This document shows, piece after piece, positions 48,453-58,186 of a stretch of 58,984 nt of DNA. Numbering within the stretch: position 1 is the stretch's first letter; each line of letters opens with the position of its first letter. A program made the translations under genes and the position numbers. The stretch is from an uncultured Roseburia sp. (GTDB taxonomy: Bacteria; Bacillota; Clostridia; Lachnospirales; Lachnospiraceae): contig CAKRLC010000004.1 in assembly GCA_934358955.1 (NCBI GenBank), positions 1-58,984 of the forward strand. The letters are read 5' to 3'. The notes beneath the pieces were generated by a model that ran no database searches, had not been told where the DNA came from, and worked only from the letters and a program-made list of their open reading frames with translations.

Positions 48453-48926
48453 ATGGCTGGAAAAGAAATTAAAATTTATGGTGAAGATGACCGCAATATC
48501 AGGATCCGTCCTTATGAGCATCATACGAAGTATTATGAGACAGACCAGATGGGGATTATCCATCATTCGAACTATATTAAATGGATGGAAGAAGCCAGAA
48601 TGGATCTGATGGATCAGATCGGGCTGAATTATAAGCAGATGGAAGAGCTTGAGATCATCAGTCCGGTATTATCCGTTTCCTGCGAATATCACAGTATGGT
48701 TCATTTTGATGATACGGTAGTGATCGAGACGAAGATCACAAAGTATAATGGAATTAAGATGGATTTAGAGTATCGGATGACAGATAAAGAGACAGGAGAA
48801 TTGCGAACGACAGCCAGAAGCTCGCATTGCTTCCTGAACCGTTCCGGCAGACCGCTTTCCTTAAAGAGATCTTATCCGGAGATTGATACGAAGTTCTTTG
48901 AATTTACGGACGAGAATGAGGCATAA
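48453..48926 (+). CDS. Acyl-CoA thioesterase, YbgC/4HBT type
   Basis: A 157-aa hotdog thioesterase. YYETDQMGIIHHSNYIKWME is the 4HBT signature, with Asp in the TDQMGIIHH segment as the catalytic residue. The C-terminal SSHCFLNRSGRP is family-typical. The first 20 residues form an extra N-terminal extension. ATG at 48453 is given; TTG at 48447 is closer to AAAGG and is possible. It hydrolyses acyl-CoA esters in the cytoplasm. It may be transcribed with the aminopeptidase gene 46 bases downstream. Confidence 0.85.
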   Translation: MAGKEIKIYGEDDRNIRIRPYEHHTKYYETDQMGIIHHSNYIKWMEEARMDLMDQIGLNYKQMEELEIISPVLSVSCEYHSMVHFDDTVVIETKITKYNGIKMDLEYRMTDKETGELRTTARSSHCFLNRSGRPLSLKRSYPEIDTKFFEFTDENEA

Positions 48927-48972
48927 TTACCGGGTGAACAGATAAAAAAGACAGAATGAGAGGTAGAGAAAA

Positions 48973-50763
48973 ATGATACCAGAGAGATTAGCTGCGCTTC
49001 GGGAGGAAATGAAACGCAGAAATATAGATATTTATGTAGTGCCAACTGCTGATTTTCATGAATCAGAGTATGTTGGGGAATATTTTAAAGCAAGAAGATT
49101 TATTACCGGATTTACAGGTTCTGCAGGAATTGCAGTGATCACATTGACCGAAGCAGGACTTTGGACAGATGGAAGATATTTTGTTCAGGCAGAGCGCCAG
49201 CTTGAAGGCAGCACGGTTACTTTATACCGCATGGGTGAGGAAGGTGTGCCGACAGTAGATGAATTTATCGCAGATAAATTACCGGAGGCAGGCTGCCTTG
49301 GATTTGATGGACGCGTTGTGAATGCCGCTTGGGGCGAAAAACTGTTACAGATCGCAGAGAAGAAAAACGGACATCTTTATGTCAGTGAAGATCTGATCGA
49401 TCTTGTGTGGAAAGACAGACCGGAACTTTCAAGAGCATCCATGTTCCTTCTGGAAGAAAAATACTCCGGAAAGAGCACAGCAGACAAGCTGGCTGAGGTG
49501 CGGGCAGAGATGGCAAAGGATGGAGCCAATGTCCACATCCTTACAAGCCTTTACGACATTGCATGGCTGTTAAATATCCGTGGTGGTGATATTGCAAATG
49601 TACCGGTTGTACTGTCATATCTTGTTCTTACAGATACAGAATGCATCTGGTTTGTACAGGAAGAGGCATTGGATGATACGATCCGCGCATATCTGGCTGC
49701 AAACCATATCCAGACAAGATCATACAATGCCATTTATGATTATGTACCGACAATTGCGGAAAATGCAGTGGTACTGTTGAATAAGAGCGGCGTTAACTAC
49801 CGCATCTGCAGTGAACTGAAGCCTCAGATCAAGGTTGTGAATAAAGCAAATCCAACAGAGCTGATGAAAGCGATCAAGAATCCAACAGAAGTGGATAACA
49901 CACGTCTTGCACATGTAAAAGATGGTGTAGCTGTTACAAAGTTCATGTACTGGCTGAAAACAAATATCGGAAAGATACCGATGACAGAGATTTCAGCATC
50001 TGACTATCTGGAAGAGAGAAGACGGGAACAGGACAATTTTATTGACTTAAGCTTTGGAACGATCTGTGCATATGGAGCGAATGCCGCAATGATGCATTAC
50101 TCTGCAACACCGGAATCCAATGCCGAACTGAAACCGGAAGGCTTTTTACTGGTAGATTCCGGCGGACATTATTATGAAGGAACAACAGATATTACAAGAA
50201 CCTTCGTATTAGGACCGATCAGTGATGAGATGCGTACCCATTTTACCGCTGTATGCCGCTCAAACTTAAATCTTGCAAATGCAAAGTTTTTATATGGTGT
50301 ATGCGGACTGAATCTGGATATTCTTGCACGCGGACCATTATGGGAGATGGGAATTGATTATAAATGCGGAACCGGACATGGCGTTGGTTATATTTTAAAT
50401 GTACACGAAGGACCGAATGGTTTCCGTTGGAAGATCGTTCCGGAACGCCACGACAGTGGAGTACTTGAGGAAGGTATGATCACAACAGATGAACCTGGCG
50501 TTTATCTGGAAGGAAAATATGGAATCCGTACAGAAAATGAGCTTGTCTGCAAAAAGGCAGAGAAGAATGAGTATGGACAGTTTATGGAGTTCGAAAATAT
50601 TACTTATGCACCGATCGATCTGGATGCGATCGACCCAGATCAGATGAGCCTCCGTGAAAAAGAAATGTTGAATAATTATCATAAGAAGGTATATGAAGTG
50701 ATCTCTCCTTACCTGACAGAAGAAGAGAACGAATGGCTGAAGAAGTATACCCGCGCAATTTAA
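48973..50763 (+). CDS. Aminopeptidase P family protein (M24B)
   Basis: A 596-aa protein of the longer aminopeptidase P type. Residues 1-300 form the two creatinase-like N-terminal domains (GFTGSAGIAVITLTEAGLWT, DGRYFVQAERQL). The C-terminal pita-bread domain has the metal ligands: LLVDSGGHYYEGTTDITRTF (two Asp), GTGHGVGYILNVHEGP (His), EEGMITTDEPGVY (Glu) and GIRTENELV (Glu). It removes N-terminal residues followed by proline, using Mn(II). A terminator follows. Confidence 0.93.
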   Translation: MIPERLAALREEMKRRNIDIYVVPTADFHESEYVGEYFKARRFITGFTGSAGIAVITLTEAGLWTDGRYFVQAERQLEGSTVTLYRMGEEGVPTVDEFIADKLPEAGCLGFDGRVVNAAWGEKLLQIAEKKNGHLYVSEDLIDLVWKDRPELSRASMFLLEEKYSGKSTADKLAEVRAEMAKDGANVHILTSLYDIAWLLNIRGGDIANVPVVLSYLVLTDTECIWFVQEEALDDTIRAYLAANHIQTRSYNAIYDYVPTIAENAVVLLNKSGVNYRICSELKPQIKVVNKANPTELMKAIKNPTEVDNTRLAHVKDGVAVTKFMYWLKTNIGKIPMTEISASDYLEERRREQDNFIDLSFGTICAYGANAAMMHYSATPESNAELKPEGFLLVDSGGHYYEGTTDITRTFVLGPISDEMRTHFTAVCRSNLNLANAKFLYGVCGLNLDILARGPLWEMGIDYKCGTGHGVGYILNVHEGPNGFRWKIVPERHDSGVLEEGMITTDEPGVYLEGKYGIRTENELVCKKAEKNEYGQFMEFENITYAPIDLDAIDPDQMSLREKEMLNNYHKKVYEVISPYLTEEENEWLKKYTRAI

Positions 50764-50778
50764 GAAACGTTACAGTAT

Positions 50779-50815
50779 GGGACTGCCGCATGCGGCAGCC
50801 CCTTTACTGCTTTTT
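50779..50815 (+). terminator. Intrinsic terminator after aminopeptidase gene
   Basis: CTGCCGCATGCGGCAG (50783-50798) is a perfect palindrome flanked by GGG and CCC, followed by a T-rich stretch ending in TTTTT. Confidence 0.85.
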
Positions 50816-50842
50816 AAATAAGAAGAAGGAGACATGACGTTT

Positions 50843-53566
50843 ATGAGCGAAAAGCTTGTATTGATCGATGGACACAGCATATTAAACCGGGCATTTTTTG
50901 GAATCCCGGATCTTACAAATGCGGAAGGTCTGCATACGAATGCCGTATATGGCTTCTTAAATATTATGTTTAAGATTCTCGAAGAGGAACAGCCGGATTA
51001 TCTGACCGTAGCGTTTGATGTGTCACAGCCTACATTCCGACATGAGATGTATGCAGAATACAAGGGAACCAGAAAGCCAATGGCAGCAGAACTGCGGGAG
51101 CAGGTTCCGCTGATGAAAGAAATGTTAAAGGCAATGGGTGTGACAGTCATTGAAAAAGGCGGTTACGAAGCAGATGACCTGCTTGGAACAATTGCAAAGA
51201 AAAGCGAAGAAAAAGGAATCGAGGTTTCTGTTGTATCCGGTGACCGGGATCTTTTGCAGCTTGCGACAGATCATATTAAAATCCGTATTCCGAAGACAAA
51301 AAAGACGGGAACAGAGATCGAAGATTACAATACCAAAGAAGTCATGGAAAAATATCAGGTGACGCCAACAGAGTTTATTGACGTGAAAGCCCTGATGGGG
51401 GATGCTTCTGATAATATTCCGGGAGTCCCGGGAATCGGCGAAAAGACGGCAACGGCATTGATCGCACAGTATGGAAGCATTGAAAACTGTTATGCACATG
51501 TGGATGAGCTTAAGCCGCCAAGAGCAAGTAAGAACCTGAAGGAATACTATGAGCAGGCAAAAATGAGCAAAACACTTGCCACGATCGATACGCATGCAGA
51601 GATTTCTTATGACCTAGAGGATGCAAAACTTGATAAGATCGCAGATCTGTATACAGAGGAAGCTTATCTTTTGTGCAAACGCCTGGAATTTAAAAATATG
51701 CTTGGCAGATTCGATGTGGATGCACCAAAAAATCATGCAGAAGATGCATTCCGGCTGATCACAGACAGAAAAGAAGCCGAAAAGATTTTTGGAAAAATAA
51801 AAGGAAAAAGCTGTGCTTTTGTAGTCATCCCATTTGAAGAAAACAAAGATTCCAATATGGAAGCATCCGGTCAGATGAATCTGTTTGATACCGGAGTAAA
51901 AAATGAATTTCTTGGAATGGCAATTGCTTTTGGTGAGGAAGACATTTATTTTGTAAAGGCAGGAGAAGAGCTTACAAGTGAGCGGCTAGTAGAGCTTTTG
52001 ACACATACACAGGCCGCAGAATATCGGACACTGGATCTGAAGCCACAGTTAAAACATCTTCATATGATCGAGAAAAAAAACAATGGAGATCTGTCGGGGG
52101 AAAATATTTCAGATGCCGTGATCGCAGCATATCTGTTAAATCCACTGAAAAATGAGTATCCATATGAAGATATTGCAAAAGACTATGCAGGATTAATGAT
52201 CCCATCAAGGGCAGATCTGATCGGAAAGCTGTCTTATGATGCTGCAATAGAAGAAAAACCGGAAGAAATGACAAGGATAGCCTGCTATATGGCGTATACT
52301 GCATACGTTACCCGGAAGGCAATGCAGGAGCAGTTAGAAGAGACACAGATGGAACAGCTCTATCAGACGATCGAGATGCCATTAGTATATACACTGGCGG
52401 ATATGGAACATACCGGAATTGCAATTGATGCAAAGAGCCTGAAAGAGTATGGAGAAAAATTGTCTGTCCGTATTGCAGAGCTGGAGGGGCAGATTTATGA
52501 GGAAGCCGGGGAAGAATTTAATATTAATTCGCCGAAACAGTTAGGCGTGATCCTTTTTGAAAAGCTGCAGATGCCATACGGCAAAAAGACGAAAACCGGT
52601 TACTCTACAGCAGCAGATGTGTTAGATAAGCTGGCACCGGAATATCCACTCGTAGCAGATGTGCTCGAATACAGACAGCTTTCAAAATTAAAATCCACCT
52701 ATGCAGATGGACTTGCCAATTACATCAGGGAGGACGGACGGATCCATACATCGTTTAACCAGACGATCACAGTAACCGGCAGGTTAAGCAGTACAGAGCC
52801 GAACCTTCAGAATATACCGATGAGGATCGAACTTGGAAGACTGATCCGTAAGACATTTTTGCCAAAACCGGGCTGTGTATTTATGGATGCAGATTATTCC
52901 CAGATCGAACTCCGTGTACTTGCACATATGTCCGGGGACGAGAAGCTGATCGAGGCATACCAGCAGGCACAGGATATCCACCGGATCACAGCATCGCAGG
53001 TATTCCATATACCATTCGATGAAGTGACTGACTTACAGAGAAGAAATGCAAAAGCGGTAAACTTCGGCATTGTTTATGGAATCAGTTCTTTTGGACTGAG
53101 CCAGGACTTAAGCATCAGTAAAAAAGAAGCTGCAGAATATATCGAACGCTATTTTGAAACTTATCCGAAGATCAAGGGATTTTTGGACGGACTGGTAGAA
53201 GGGGCAAAGGAAAAAGGTTATGTTACAACCATGTTTGGCCGCAGACGTCCGGTTCCGGAGCTTATGAGCAGTAATTTCATGCAGAGATCCTTCGGGGAAA
53301 GAGTTGCGATGAATGCCCCAATCCAGGGAACAGCGGCAGATATTATTAAGATCGCGATGATCCGTGTGCATGACAGACTGTTAGAGGAGCATTTAAAATC
53401 GCGCCTGATCATTACAGTACATGATGAGCTCCTTTTAGAAGTGGAAGAGGATGAGGTAGAACAGGTAAAAGAAATCCTCACCGAAGGTATGAAAGGTGCA
53501 GCAGACCTGAGCGTTACACTGGCAATTGATCTTCATACAGGAAAAAACTGGTATGAAGCAAAGTAG
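50843..53566 (+). CDS. polA: DNA polymerase I
   Basis: A 907-aa DNA polymerase I. Residues 1-290 are the 5'-3' exonuclease: LVLIDGHSILNRAFFGI, GYEADDLLGTIA, VSGDRDLLQL, ALMGDASDNIPGVPGIGEKT. The 3'-5' exonuclease region is degenerate, with no D-x-E motif where FDTET would be, so proofreading is probably lost. The polymerase has motif A DADYSQIELRVLAH, motif B RRNAKAVNFGIVYGIS and motif C HDELLLEV. It fills gaps and removes RNA primers. ATG at 50843 is chosen since AAGGAG is only 2-3 bases from the ATG at 50834. It is followed by coaE. Confidence 0.96.
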   Translation: MSEKLVLIDGHSILNRAFFGIPDLTNAEGLHTNAVYGFLNIMFKILEEEQPDYLTVAFDVSQPTFRHEMYAEYKGTRKPMAAELREQVPLMKEMLKAMGVTVIEKGGYEADDLLGTIAKKSEEKGIEVSVVSGDRDLLQLATDHIKIRIPKTKKTGTEIEDYNTKEVMEKYQVTPTEFIDVKALMGDASDNIPGVPGIGEKTATALIAQYGSIENCYAHVDELKPPRASKNLKEYYEQAKMSKTLATIDTHAEISYDLEDAKLDKIADLYTEEAYLLCKRLEFKNMLGRFDVDAPKNHAEDAFRLITDRKEAEKIFGKIKGKSCAFVVIPFEENKDSNMEASGQMNLFDTGVKNEFLGMAIAFGEEDIYFVKAGEELTSERLVELLTHTQAAEYRTLDLKPQLKHLHMIEKKNNGDLSGENISDAVIAAYLLNPLKNEYPYEDIAKDYAGLMIPSRADLIGKLSYDAAIEEKPEEMTRIACYMAYTAYVTRKAMQEQLEETQMEQLYQTIEMPLVYTLADMEHTGIAIDAKSLKEYGEKLSVRIAELEGQIYEEAGEEFNINSPKQLGVILFEKLQMPYGKKTKTGYSTAADVLDKLAPEYPLVADVLEYRQLSKLKSTYADGLANYIREDGRIHTSFNQTITVTGRLSSTEPNLQNIPMRIELGRLIRKTFLPKPGCVFMDADYSQIELRVLAHMSGDEKLIEAYQQAQDIHRITASQVFHIPFDEVTDLQRRNAKAVNFGIVYGISSFGLSQDLSISKKEAAEYIERYFETYPKIKGFLDGLVEGAKEKGYVTTMFGRRRPVPELMSSNFMQRSFGERVAMNAPIQGTAADIIKIAMIRVHDRLLEEHLKSRLIITVHDELLLEVEEDEVEQVKEILTEGMKGAADLSVTLAIDLHTGKNWYEAK

Positions 53567-53587
53567 AAGGATAAAGGTGGAGACAAT

Positions 53588-54184
53588 ATGAGATTTATCG
53601 GGATTACAGGTGGTGTAGGTGCCGGAAAATCAGCAATCTTAGATTATCTTTCCAGAAAAGACGGAGTGAGAGTCATGCTGGCAGATGAGATCGCACATGA
53701 TCTGATGGAACCCGGAACTGACTGCTTTGAGAAGATCAGAAAACAGTTTCAGATGGAGGATATCTGGACAGATGATGGGAAGCTTGACCGGTTAAAGCTG
53801 GCACAGGTGATTTTTGCTGATGTGGAAAAAAGAAATATTTTAAATGGGATCGTGCATCCGGCGGTAAAAAAATACGTGATCGCAGAAGCAAAAAAGGAAC
53901 GGATGGAAGGAAAAAGAAAGCTGCTTGTTTTAGAAGCAGCCCTTCTGATCGAAGAACATTATGATGAAATCTGTGATGAACTCTGGTATATTTATACAAG
54001 TGAAGAAAACCGTGCCGAAAGACTTAAGACATCGCGTGGCTATTCAATGGAAAAGATAAAAAATATTTTTGACAGCCAGTTAAAAGAGGAAGATTACAGA
54101 AAATACTGTCAGGTTGTGATCGACAATAATGGAAGTATAGAACAGACCTGTCGCGAGATCGACCAGGCATTGCAGCGTGAGTAA
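53588..54184 (+). CDS. coaE: Dephospho-CoA kinase
   Basis: A 198-aa kinase with P-loop GITGGVGAGKSAIL near residue 5, the substrate-site segment DEIAHDLMEPGT, and VLEAALLIEEHYDEICDELW. It phosphorylates the 3'-hydroxyl of dephospho-CoA, the last step of coenzyme A synthesis. It lies 21 bases after polA, a common order in Firmicutes, and runs up to the start of the next gene. Confidence 0.94.
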   Translation: MRFIGITGGVGAGKSAILDYLSRKDGVRVMLADEIAHDLMEPGTDCFEKIRKQFQMEDIWTDDGKLDRLKLAQVIFADVEKRNILNGIVHPAVKKYVIAEAKKERMEGKRKLLVLEAALLIEEHYDEICDELWYIYTSEENRAERLKTSRGYSMEKIKNIFDSQLKEEDYRKYCQVVIDNNGSIEQTCREIDQALQRE

Positions 54185-54221
54185 CGCCGAACTGAATTTT
54201 ACGGAAAGAGAAGAAAACAAA

Positions 54222-55019
54222 ATGGAATTATGCAGTATTGCAAGTGGAAGCAGCGGAAACTGCATCTGTGCCGGCACTGACAGCTGTCATGTGCTGATCG
54301 ATGCAGGAATCAGCGGAAAGAGGATCGAAGCGGGCTTAAACAGCATTGATCTGAAAACAGAAGAGATGCAGGCAATTTTGGTCACGCACGAACATATTGA
54401 TCACATTGCGGGGCTTGGAGTCATTTCCAGAAGATATGGATTGCCGATTTATGCGACTGCTCCGACGATAGAAGCAATTTTACATACAAAATCTGTAGGA
54501 AAAATAGACGAAAGCCTGTTTCATGCCATTGAGCCGGATGAAACGTTTAGAATCGGAGATCTTGCCATTGAACCGATCCATATTTCACATGATGCAGCTG
54601 ATCCGGTTGCATACAGGCTGAATCAGGAAGAGAAGTCCATGGCAGTTATGACGGATCTTGGAACTTATGATGACCATATTGTGGAAAAATTAAAAAACCT
54701 GGATGCCCTTTTACTGGAAGCAAATCATGACGTACGCATGCTTCAGGCAGGAGCTTATCCTTACCCGCTGAAGCAGAGAATCCTTGGAGACAGGGGACAT
54801 TTATCGAATGAACTCAGCGGTCAGCTTTTGGGACAGGTATTACATGATAATTTAAAGCACATTATATTAGGACATCTGAGCAAGGAAAATAATTATCCGG
54901 ATCTTGCATATGAAACAGTCAGACTGGAAGTGGACCTTGGCGAAAATCCATATAAGGCAAGTGATTTTCCGATGTTTGTTGCAAAAAGAGATGAGGCATC
55001 ACAGAAAATCGAGTTTTAA
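54222..55019 (+). CDS. Metallo-beta-lactamase fold hydrolase, WalJ/YycJ-like
   Basis: A 265-aa MBL-fold protein. It begins ELCSIASGSSGNCICAG, which is the usual start of the YycJ/WalJ family, and carries the metal motif VTHEHIDHIAGLGVISRRYG, a later HISHDAADP and the C-terminal IILGHLSKENN. The related B. subtilis protein is an exonuclease linked to the WalRK system; here no walRK genes are nearby, as is frequent in Clostridia. ATG at 54222 is preferred over a GTG at 54177 that would overlap coaE and lacks a ribosome-binding site. Confidence 0.85.
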   Translation: MELCSIASGSSGNCICAGTDSCHVLIDAGISGKRIEAGLNSIDLKTEEMQAILVTHEHIDHIAGLGVISRRYGLPIYATAPTIEAILHTKSVGKIDESLFHAIEPDETFRIGDLAIEPIHISHDAADPVAYRLNQEEKSMAVMTDLGTYDDHIVEKLKNLDALLLEANHDVRMLQAGAYPYPLKQRILGDRGHLSNELSGQLLGQVLHDNLKHIILGHLSKENNYPDLAYETVRLEVDLGENPYKASDFPMFVAKRDEASQKIEF

Positions 55020-55214
55020 AGATACTGGAAAAGACAGATAGTTTGCACAGAATTCTGATATTGGATTTTGAAAAGACACAAGAAATTTATTTAGTAGTGG
55101 AAATTATAAAAGATTTATGATAATATGTTATCTAATTATAAATCAATATAGTAAAGTGGTAAGACGCGAAAGCGTCTGAAGCCAGAACATGAACGCATAA
55201 AAGGAGAAGAAAAG
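55020..55214 (+). promoter_or_regulatory. Leader region of ACT-domain gene with GAAA-loop hairpin
   Basis: The 195-bp gap contains no gene. AGACGC (55162-55167) and GCGTCT (55172-55177) form a 6-bp stem with a GAAA tetraloop, a very stable RNA hairpin, 38 bases before the ATG. The upstream part is AT-rich; no single convincing promoter can be chosen. Confidence 0.45.
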
Positions 55215-55499
55215 ATGGAAAACACAGCAAACAAGACCATTATAACTGTAGTAGGAAAAGATACAGTCGGCATTATTGCAAAAGTATGTACGTATCTTGC
55301 CGATACAAAAGTAAATGTCCTTGACATTTCCCAGACGATCGTATCCGGGTATTTTAATATGATGATGATCGTAGATATGACACAGTCTGTAAAATCTTTT
55401 TCTGAATGCCAGAAAGAACTGGATGTACTTGGTGAAGAGATCGGTGTATCAATCAAATGCCAGAAGGCAGAGATTTTTGATATGATGCACAGAATTTAA
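55215..55499 (+). CDS. ACT domain protein (UPF0237)
   Basis: A 94-aa single ACT domain: TIITVVGKDTVGIIAKVCTY, then VNVLDISQTIVSGYFNMMMI. This is the UPF0237 (GcvR-like) group, whose members are usually encoded directly before a UPF0210 protein, as here. ACT domains bind amino acids or similar ligands and regulate a partner. AAAAGGAG precedes the ATG. The function of the pair is not established. Confidence 0.9.
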   Translation: MENTANKTIITVVGKDTVGIIAKVCTYLADTKVNVLDISQTIVSGYFNMMMIVDMTQSVKSFSECQKELDVLGEEIGVSIKCQKAEIFDMMHRI

Positions 55500-55597
55500 T
55501 CTGTCAGGATGGATAACAGGCAAATAGCAGGAGGTCTGGCGGCACAGAACAAGCCATTCCTGCCTGCAACCAAAAGATGGAAAGGCATATTATTATC

Positions 55598-56962
55598 ATG
55601 ATAAACATATTAGAAGTAAATGAAACGAATAAAATGGTAGAGCAGGAAAATCTTGATGTCCGCACGATTACGATCGGTATCAGTTTATTGGAATGCATCG
55701 ATTCAGATCTGAAGAAGCTGAATGAAAATATTTATAACCGGATCACGACAGTTGCAAAGGATCTTGCTTCTGTTGGAGAGAAGATTGAGCGGGAATTTGG
55801 AATTCCGATCGTGAATAAGCGTATTTCAGTTACACCGATCGCACTGGTTGGTGGAGCAGCCTGTAAGACACCAGAGGATTTTGCAACGATCGCGGATACC
55901 TTAGACCGCGCAGCAGAAACAGTCGGAGCCAATCTGATCGGAGGATACTCTGCACTGGTTTCCAAGGGAATGACAACAGCGGATGAAATGCTGATCCGTT
56001 CTATTCCAATGGCATTATGCAGAACCAACAGAGTGTGCAGCTCTGTTAATTTAGCTTCCACCAAGACCGGAATTAATATGGATGCTGTCAAGCTTATGGG
56101 TGAGATCCTTCTTGAAGTGGCAGAACAGTCCAAGGACAGGGATTCTGTCGATTGCATGAAGCTTGTAGTATTTTGTAATGCTCCGGATGATAACCCATTT
56201 ATGGCAGGAGCTTTCCATGGTGTAACAGAAGCAGATGCGATCATCAATGTCGGCGTCAGCGGTCCTGGCGTTGTTAAGACAGCACTTGAAAAAGTCCGTG
56301 GTGAGAATTTTGAAGTACTCTGTGAGACGATCAAAAAGACTGCATTCAAAGTAACCCGTGTCGGACAGCTTGTAGCGCAGGAAGCAGCCAGACTGTTGAA
56401 TATCCCATTTGGTATCGTAGATCTTTCCCTGGCACCAACACCGGCTGTCGGAGATAGTGTGGCAGACATTCTCTGTGAGATCGGTCTGGAATATGCAGGC
56501 GCTCCTGGAACAACAGCAGCACTTGCTTTATTAAATGATCAGGTGAAAAAAGGCGGTGTCATGGCATCCTCTTATGTAGGTGGCTTAAGCGGCGCATTTA
56601 TTCCGGTAAGTGAAGATCAGGGAATGATCAATGCAGTGGAAGCAGGTGCGATCACACTGGAAAAATTAGAAGCAATGACCTGCGTGTGCTCTGTTGGACT
56701 TGATATGATCGCAATTCCTGGCGATACAAAGGCAACTACAATCTCAGGAATGATCGCAGACGAGATGGCACTTGGAATGATCAATCAGAAGACAACAGCC
56801 TGCCGACTGATCCCTGTAATTGGAAAGGGAGTAGGCGAACAGGTAGAATTCGGTGGATTATTTGGTTATGCACCGATCATGCCGGTAAATAAATTTTCCT
56901 GTGATGATTTTATTAACCGTGGAGGCAGAATCCCGGCACCGATCCATAGCTTTAAAAACTAA
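55598..56962 (+). CDS. UPF0210/DUF711 (PFL family) protein
   Basis: A 454-aa protein with the family's standard start [20 protein letters not shown] and [14 protein letters not shown], and later [30 protein letters not shown] and [11 protein letters not shown]. These landmarks are those of the UPF0210/DUF711 family, whose fold is related to the glycyl-radical enzyme barrel but which has no radical Gly. The function is unknown; pairing with the ACT protein suggests ligand control. ATG at 55598 fits the family length; the ATG at 55577 would lack a ribosome-binding site. Confidence 0.9.
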   Translation: MINILEVNETNKMVEQENLDVRTITIGISLLECIDSDLKKLNENIYNRITTVAKDLASVGEKIEREFGIPIVNKRISVTPIALVGGAACKTPEDFATIADTLDRAAETVGANLIGGYSALVSKGMTTADEMLIRSIPMALCRTNRVCSSVNLASTKTGINMDAVKLMGEILLEVAEQSKDRDSVDCMKLVVFCNAPDDNPFMAGAFHGVTEADAIINVGVSGPGVVKTALEKVRGENFEVLCETIKKTAFKVTRVGQLVAQEAARLLNIPFGIVDLSLAPTPAVGDSVADILCEIGLEYAGAPGTTAALALLNDQVKKGGVMASSYVGGLSGAFIPVSEDQGMINAVEAGAITLEKLEAMTCVCSVGLDMIAIPGDTKATTISGMIADEMALGMINQKTTACRLIPVIGKGVGEQVEFGGLFGYAPIMPVNKFSCDDFINRGGRIPAPIHSFKN

Positions 56963-56991
56963 GGGCAGAGCCTTGATTCAGGTGCAACATA

Positions 56992-57020
56992 TTGACAAGT
57001 GGAAAAAGTACAGATATACT
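56992..57020 (+). promoter_or_regulatory. Strong promoter of nrdR
   Basis: TTGACA (56992-56997) and TATACT (57015-57020) are 17 bp apart, close to consensus. Confidence 0.85.
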
Positions 57021-57028
57021 ACATAAGA

Positions 57029-57055
57029 CAAAATATGTATGTTAGACATATTTTG
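57029..57055 (+). promoter_or_regulatory. Perfect inverted repeat at nrdR start point
   Basis: CAAAATATGT (57029-57038) and ACATATTTTG (57046-57055) are exact inverted copies around a 7-bp spacer. The repeat begins 8 bases after the -10, over the expected start point. It is AT-rich like NrdR boxes but does not match their consensus exactly. Autoregulation is the simplest reading. Confidence 0.6.
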
Positions 57056-57086
57056 AGGCCAGAAATAAAAGCTGGAGGTATTGGAT

Positions 57087-57539
57087 ATGAAATGTCCTTT
57101 TTGCGGCAGTGACAACACCAGAGTAATTGATTCAAGACCGGCAGAAGACAATAGTGCTATCCGCCGCAGAAGAATGTGTGATGTCTGCGGAAAGCGGTTT
57201 ACAACTTATGAAAAAGTGGAAACAATACCATTTATCGTGATCAAGAAGGATAATAACCGCGAACAGTATGATCGATCCAAAATAGAAGCAGGAGTACTCA
57301 GAGCGTGTCATAAACGTCCGGTTTCAGTAAATCAGATCAATCAGTTAGTCGATGAAGTGGAGACGGAGATTTTTAACCGTGAAGAACGGGAAATCCCTAG
57401 TACGGTGATTGGTGAGATTGTAATGGATAAACTTCGGAATTTAGATTCAGTTGCATATGTGAGGTTTGCGTCAGTTTACCGTGAATTTAAGGATGTGAAT
57501 ACATTTTTAAGTGAATTAAAGAAAATGTTGGATAAATAG
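57087..57539 (+). CDS. nrdR: Transcriptional regulator NrdR
   Basis: A 150-aa NrdR. The N-terminal zinc ribbon is CPFCGSDNTRVIDSRP then RRMCDVCGKRFTTYE. An ATP-cone domain follows (about 49-139: VIKKDNNREQYDRSKIEAGV). NrdR represses ribonucleotide reductase genes when dATP is bound. ATG at 57087 lies 8 bases after GGAGG and gives the standard length. It is transcribed alone from a strong promoter, with an inverted repeat at the start point and a terminator downstream. No nrd genes lie in the window. Confidence 0.96.
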   Translation: MKCPFCGSDNTRVIDSRPAEDNSAIRRRRMCDVCGKRFTTYEKVETIPFIVIKKDNNREQYDRSKIEAGVLRACHKRPVSVNQINQLVDEVETEIFNREEREIPSTVIGEIVMDKLRNLDSVAYVRFASVYREFKDVNTFLSELKKMLDK

Positions 57540-57574
57540 ACCGACTGGCATAGACGGAAATTGTAATAAAATAG

Positions 57575-57608
57575 AAAACGGGGTGTTTTCAGATACATCC
57601 CCGTTTTT
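57575..57608 (+). terminator. Intrinsic terminator after nrdR
   Basis: AAAACGGGG (57575-57583) and CCCCGTTTT (57599-57607) form a 9-bp stem, with a further T. Confidence 0.9.
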
Positions 57609-57654
57609 CTGTGTCTTGAGAAGAAAAAGCAGATCAGTAGAAAGGTAAAACAGG

Positions 57655-58167
57655 ATGTTAGAAAAGTTCTATCCGGGTGAATATCTGGATTCAACGTACA
57701 GTATCGATTTTGACAGACTCTATCAGGAAGGATACAGGGGCATTATTTTTGATATTGATAATACACTTGTTCCGCATGGGGCACCAGCAGATGAGCGGGC
57801 ATGTGCGTTGTTTTCCCATTTAAAAGAACTGGGGTTTTCATGTATGCTTCTGTCCAATAATAAGGAGCCTCGTGTAAAGCTGTTCAATGATGCAGTAGGT
57901 GTATCCTATATTTATAAGGCAGGGAAGCCAAAGACAGGAAACTACAAAAAAGCAATGATGCAGATGGGAACGGATGTGTCAGACACGATTTTTGTAGGGG
58001 ATCAGATTTTCACAGATATTTATGGGGCGAATCTTGCAGGGATCCGCACAATATTAGTGAAGCCGATCCATCCAAAAGAAGAGATACAGATTGTATTAAA
58101 GCGCTATCTGGAAAAAATCGTTTTGTTTTTTTATAAAAGAAAACTGAAACGGGAAAATAAAAAATAA
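57655..58167 (+). CDS. YqeG family HAD phosphatase
   Basis: A 170-aa HAD IIIA-type phosphatase of the YqeG group: GIIFDIDNTLVPHGAP (nucleophile Asp and second Asp), CMLLSNNKEPRV (Ser/Asn motif), AGKPKTGNY (Lys) and FVGDQIFTDIYGANLAGI (metal Asp). In B. subtilis it lies in a cluster with ribosome and nucleotide-synthesis genes; the substrate is unknown. Here it precedes rpiB by 19 bases, which suggests co-transcription. Confidence 0.9.
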   Translation: MLEKFYPGEYLDSTYSIDFDRLYQEGYRGIIFDIDNTLVPHGAPADERACALFSHLKELGFSCMLLSNNKEPRVKLFNDAVGVSYIYKAGKPKTGNYKKAMMQMGTDVSDTIFVGDQIFTDIYGANLAGIRTILVKPIHPKEEIQIVLKRYLEKIVLFFYKRKLKRENKK

Positions 58168-58186
58168 CAGAGAGAGGGAGAAAAAA

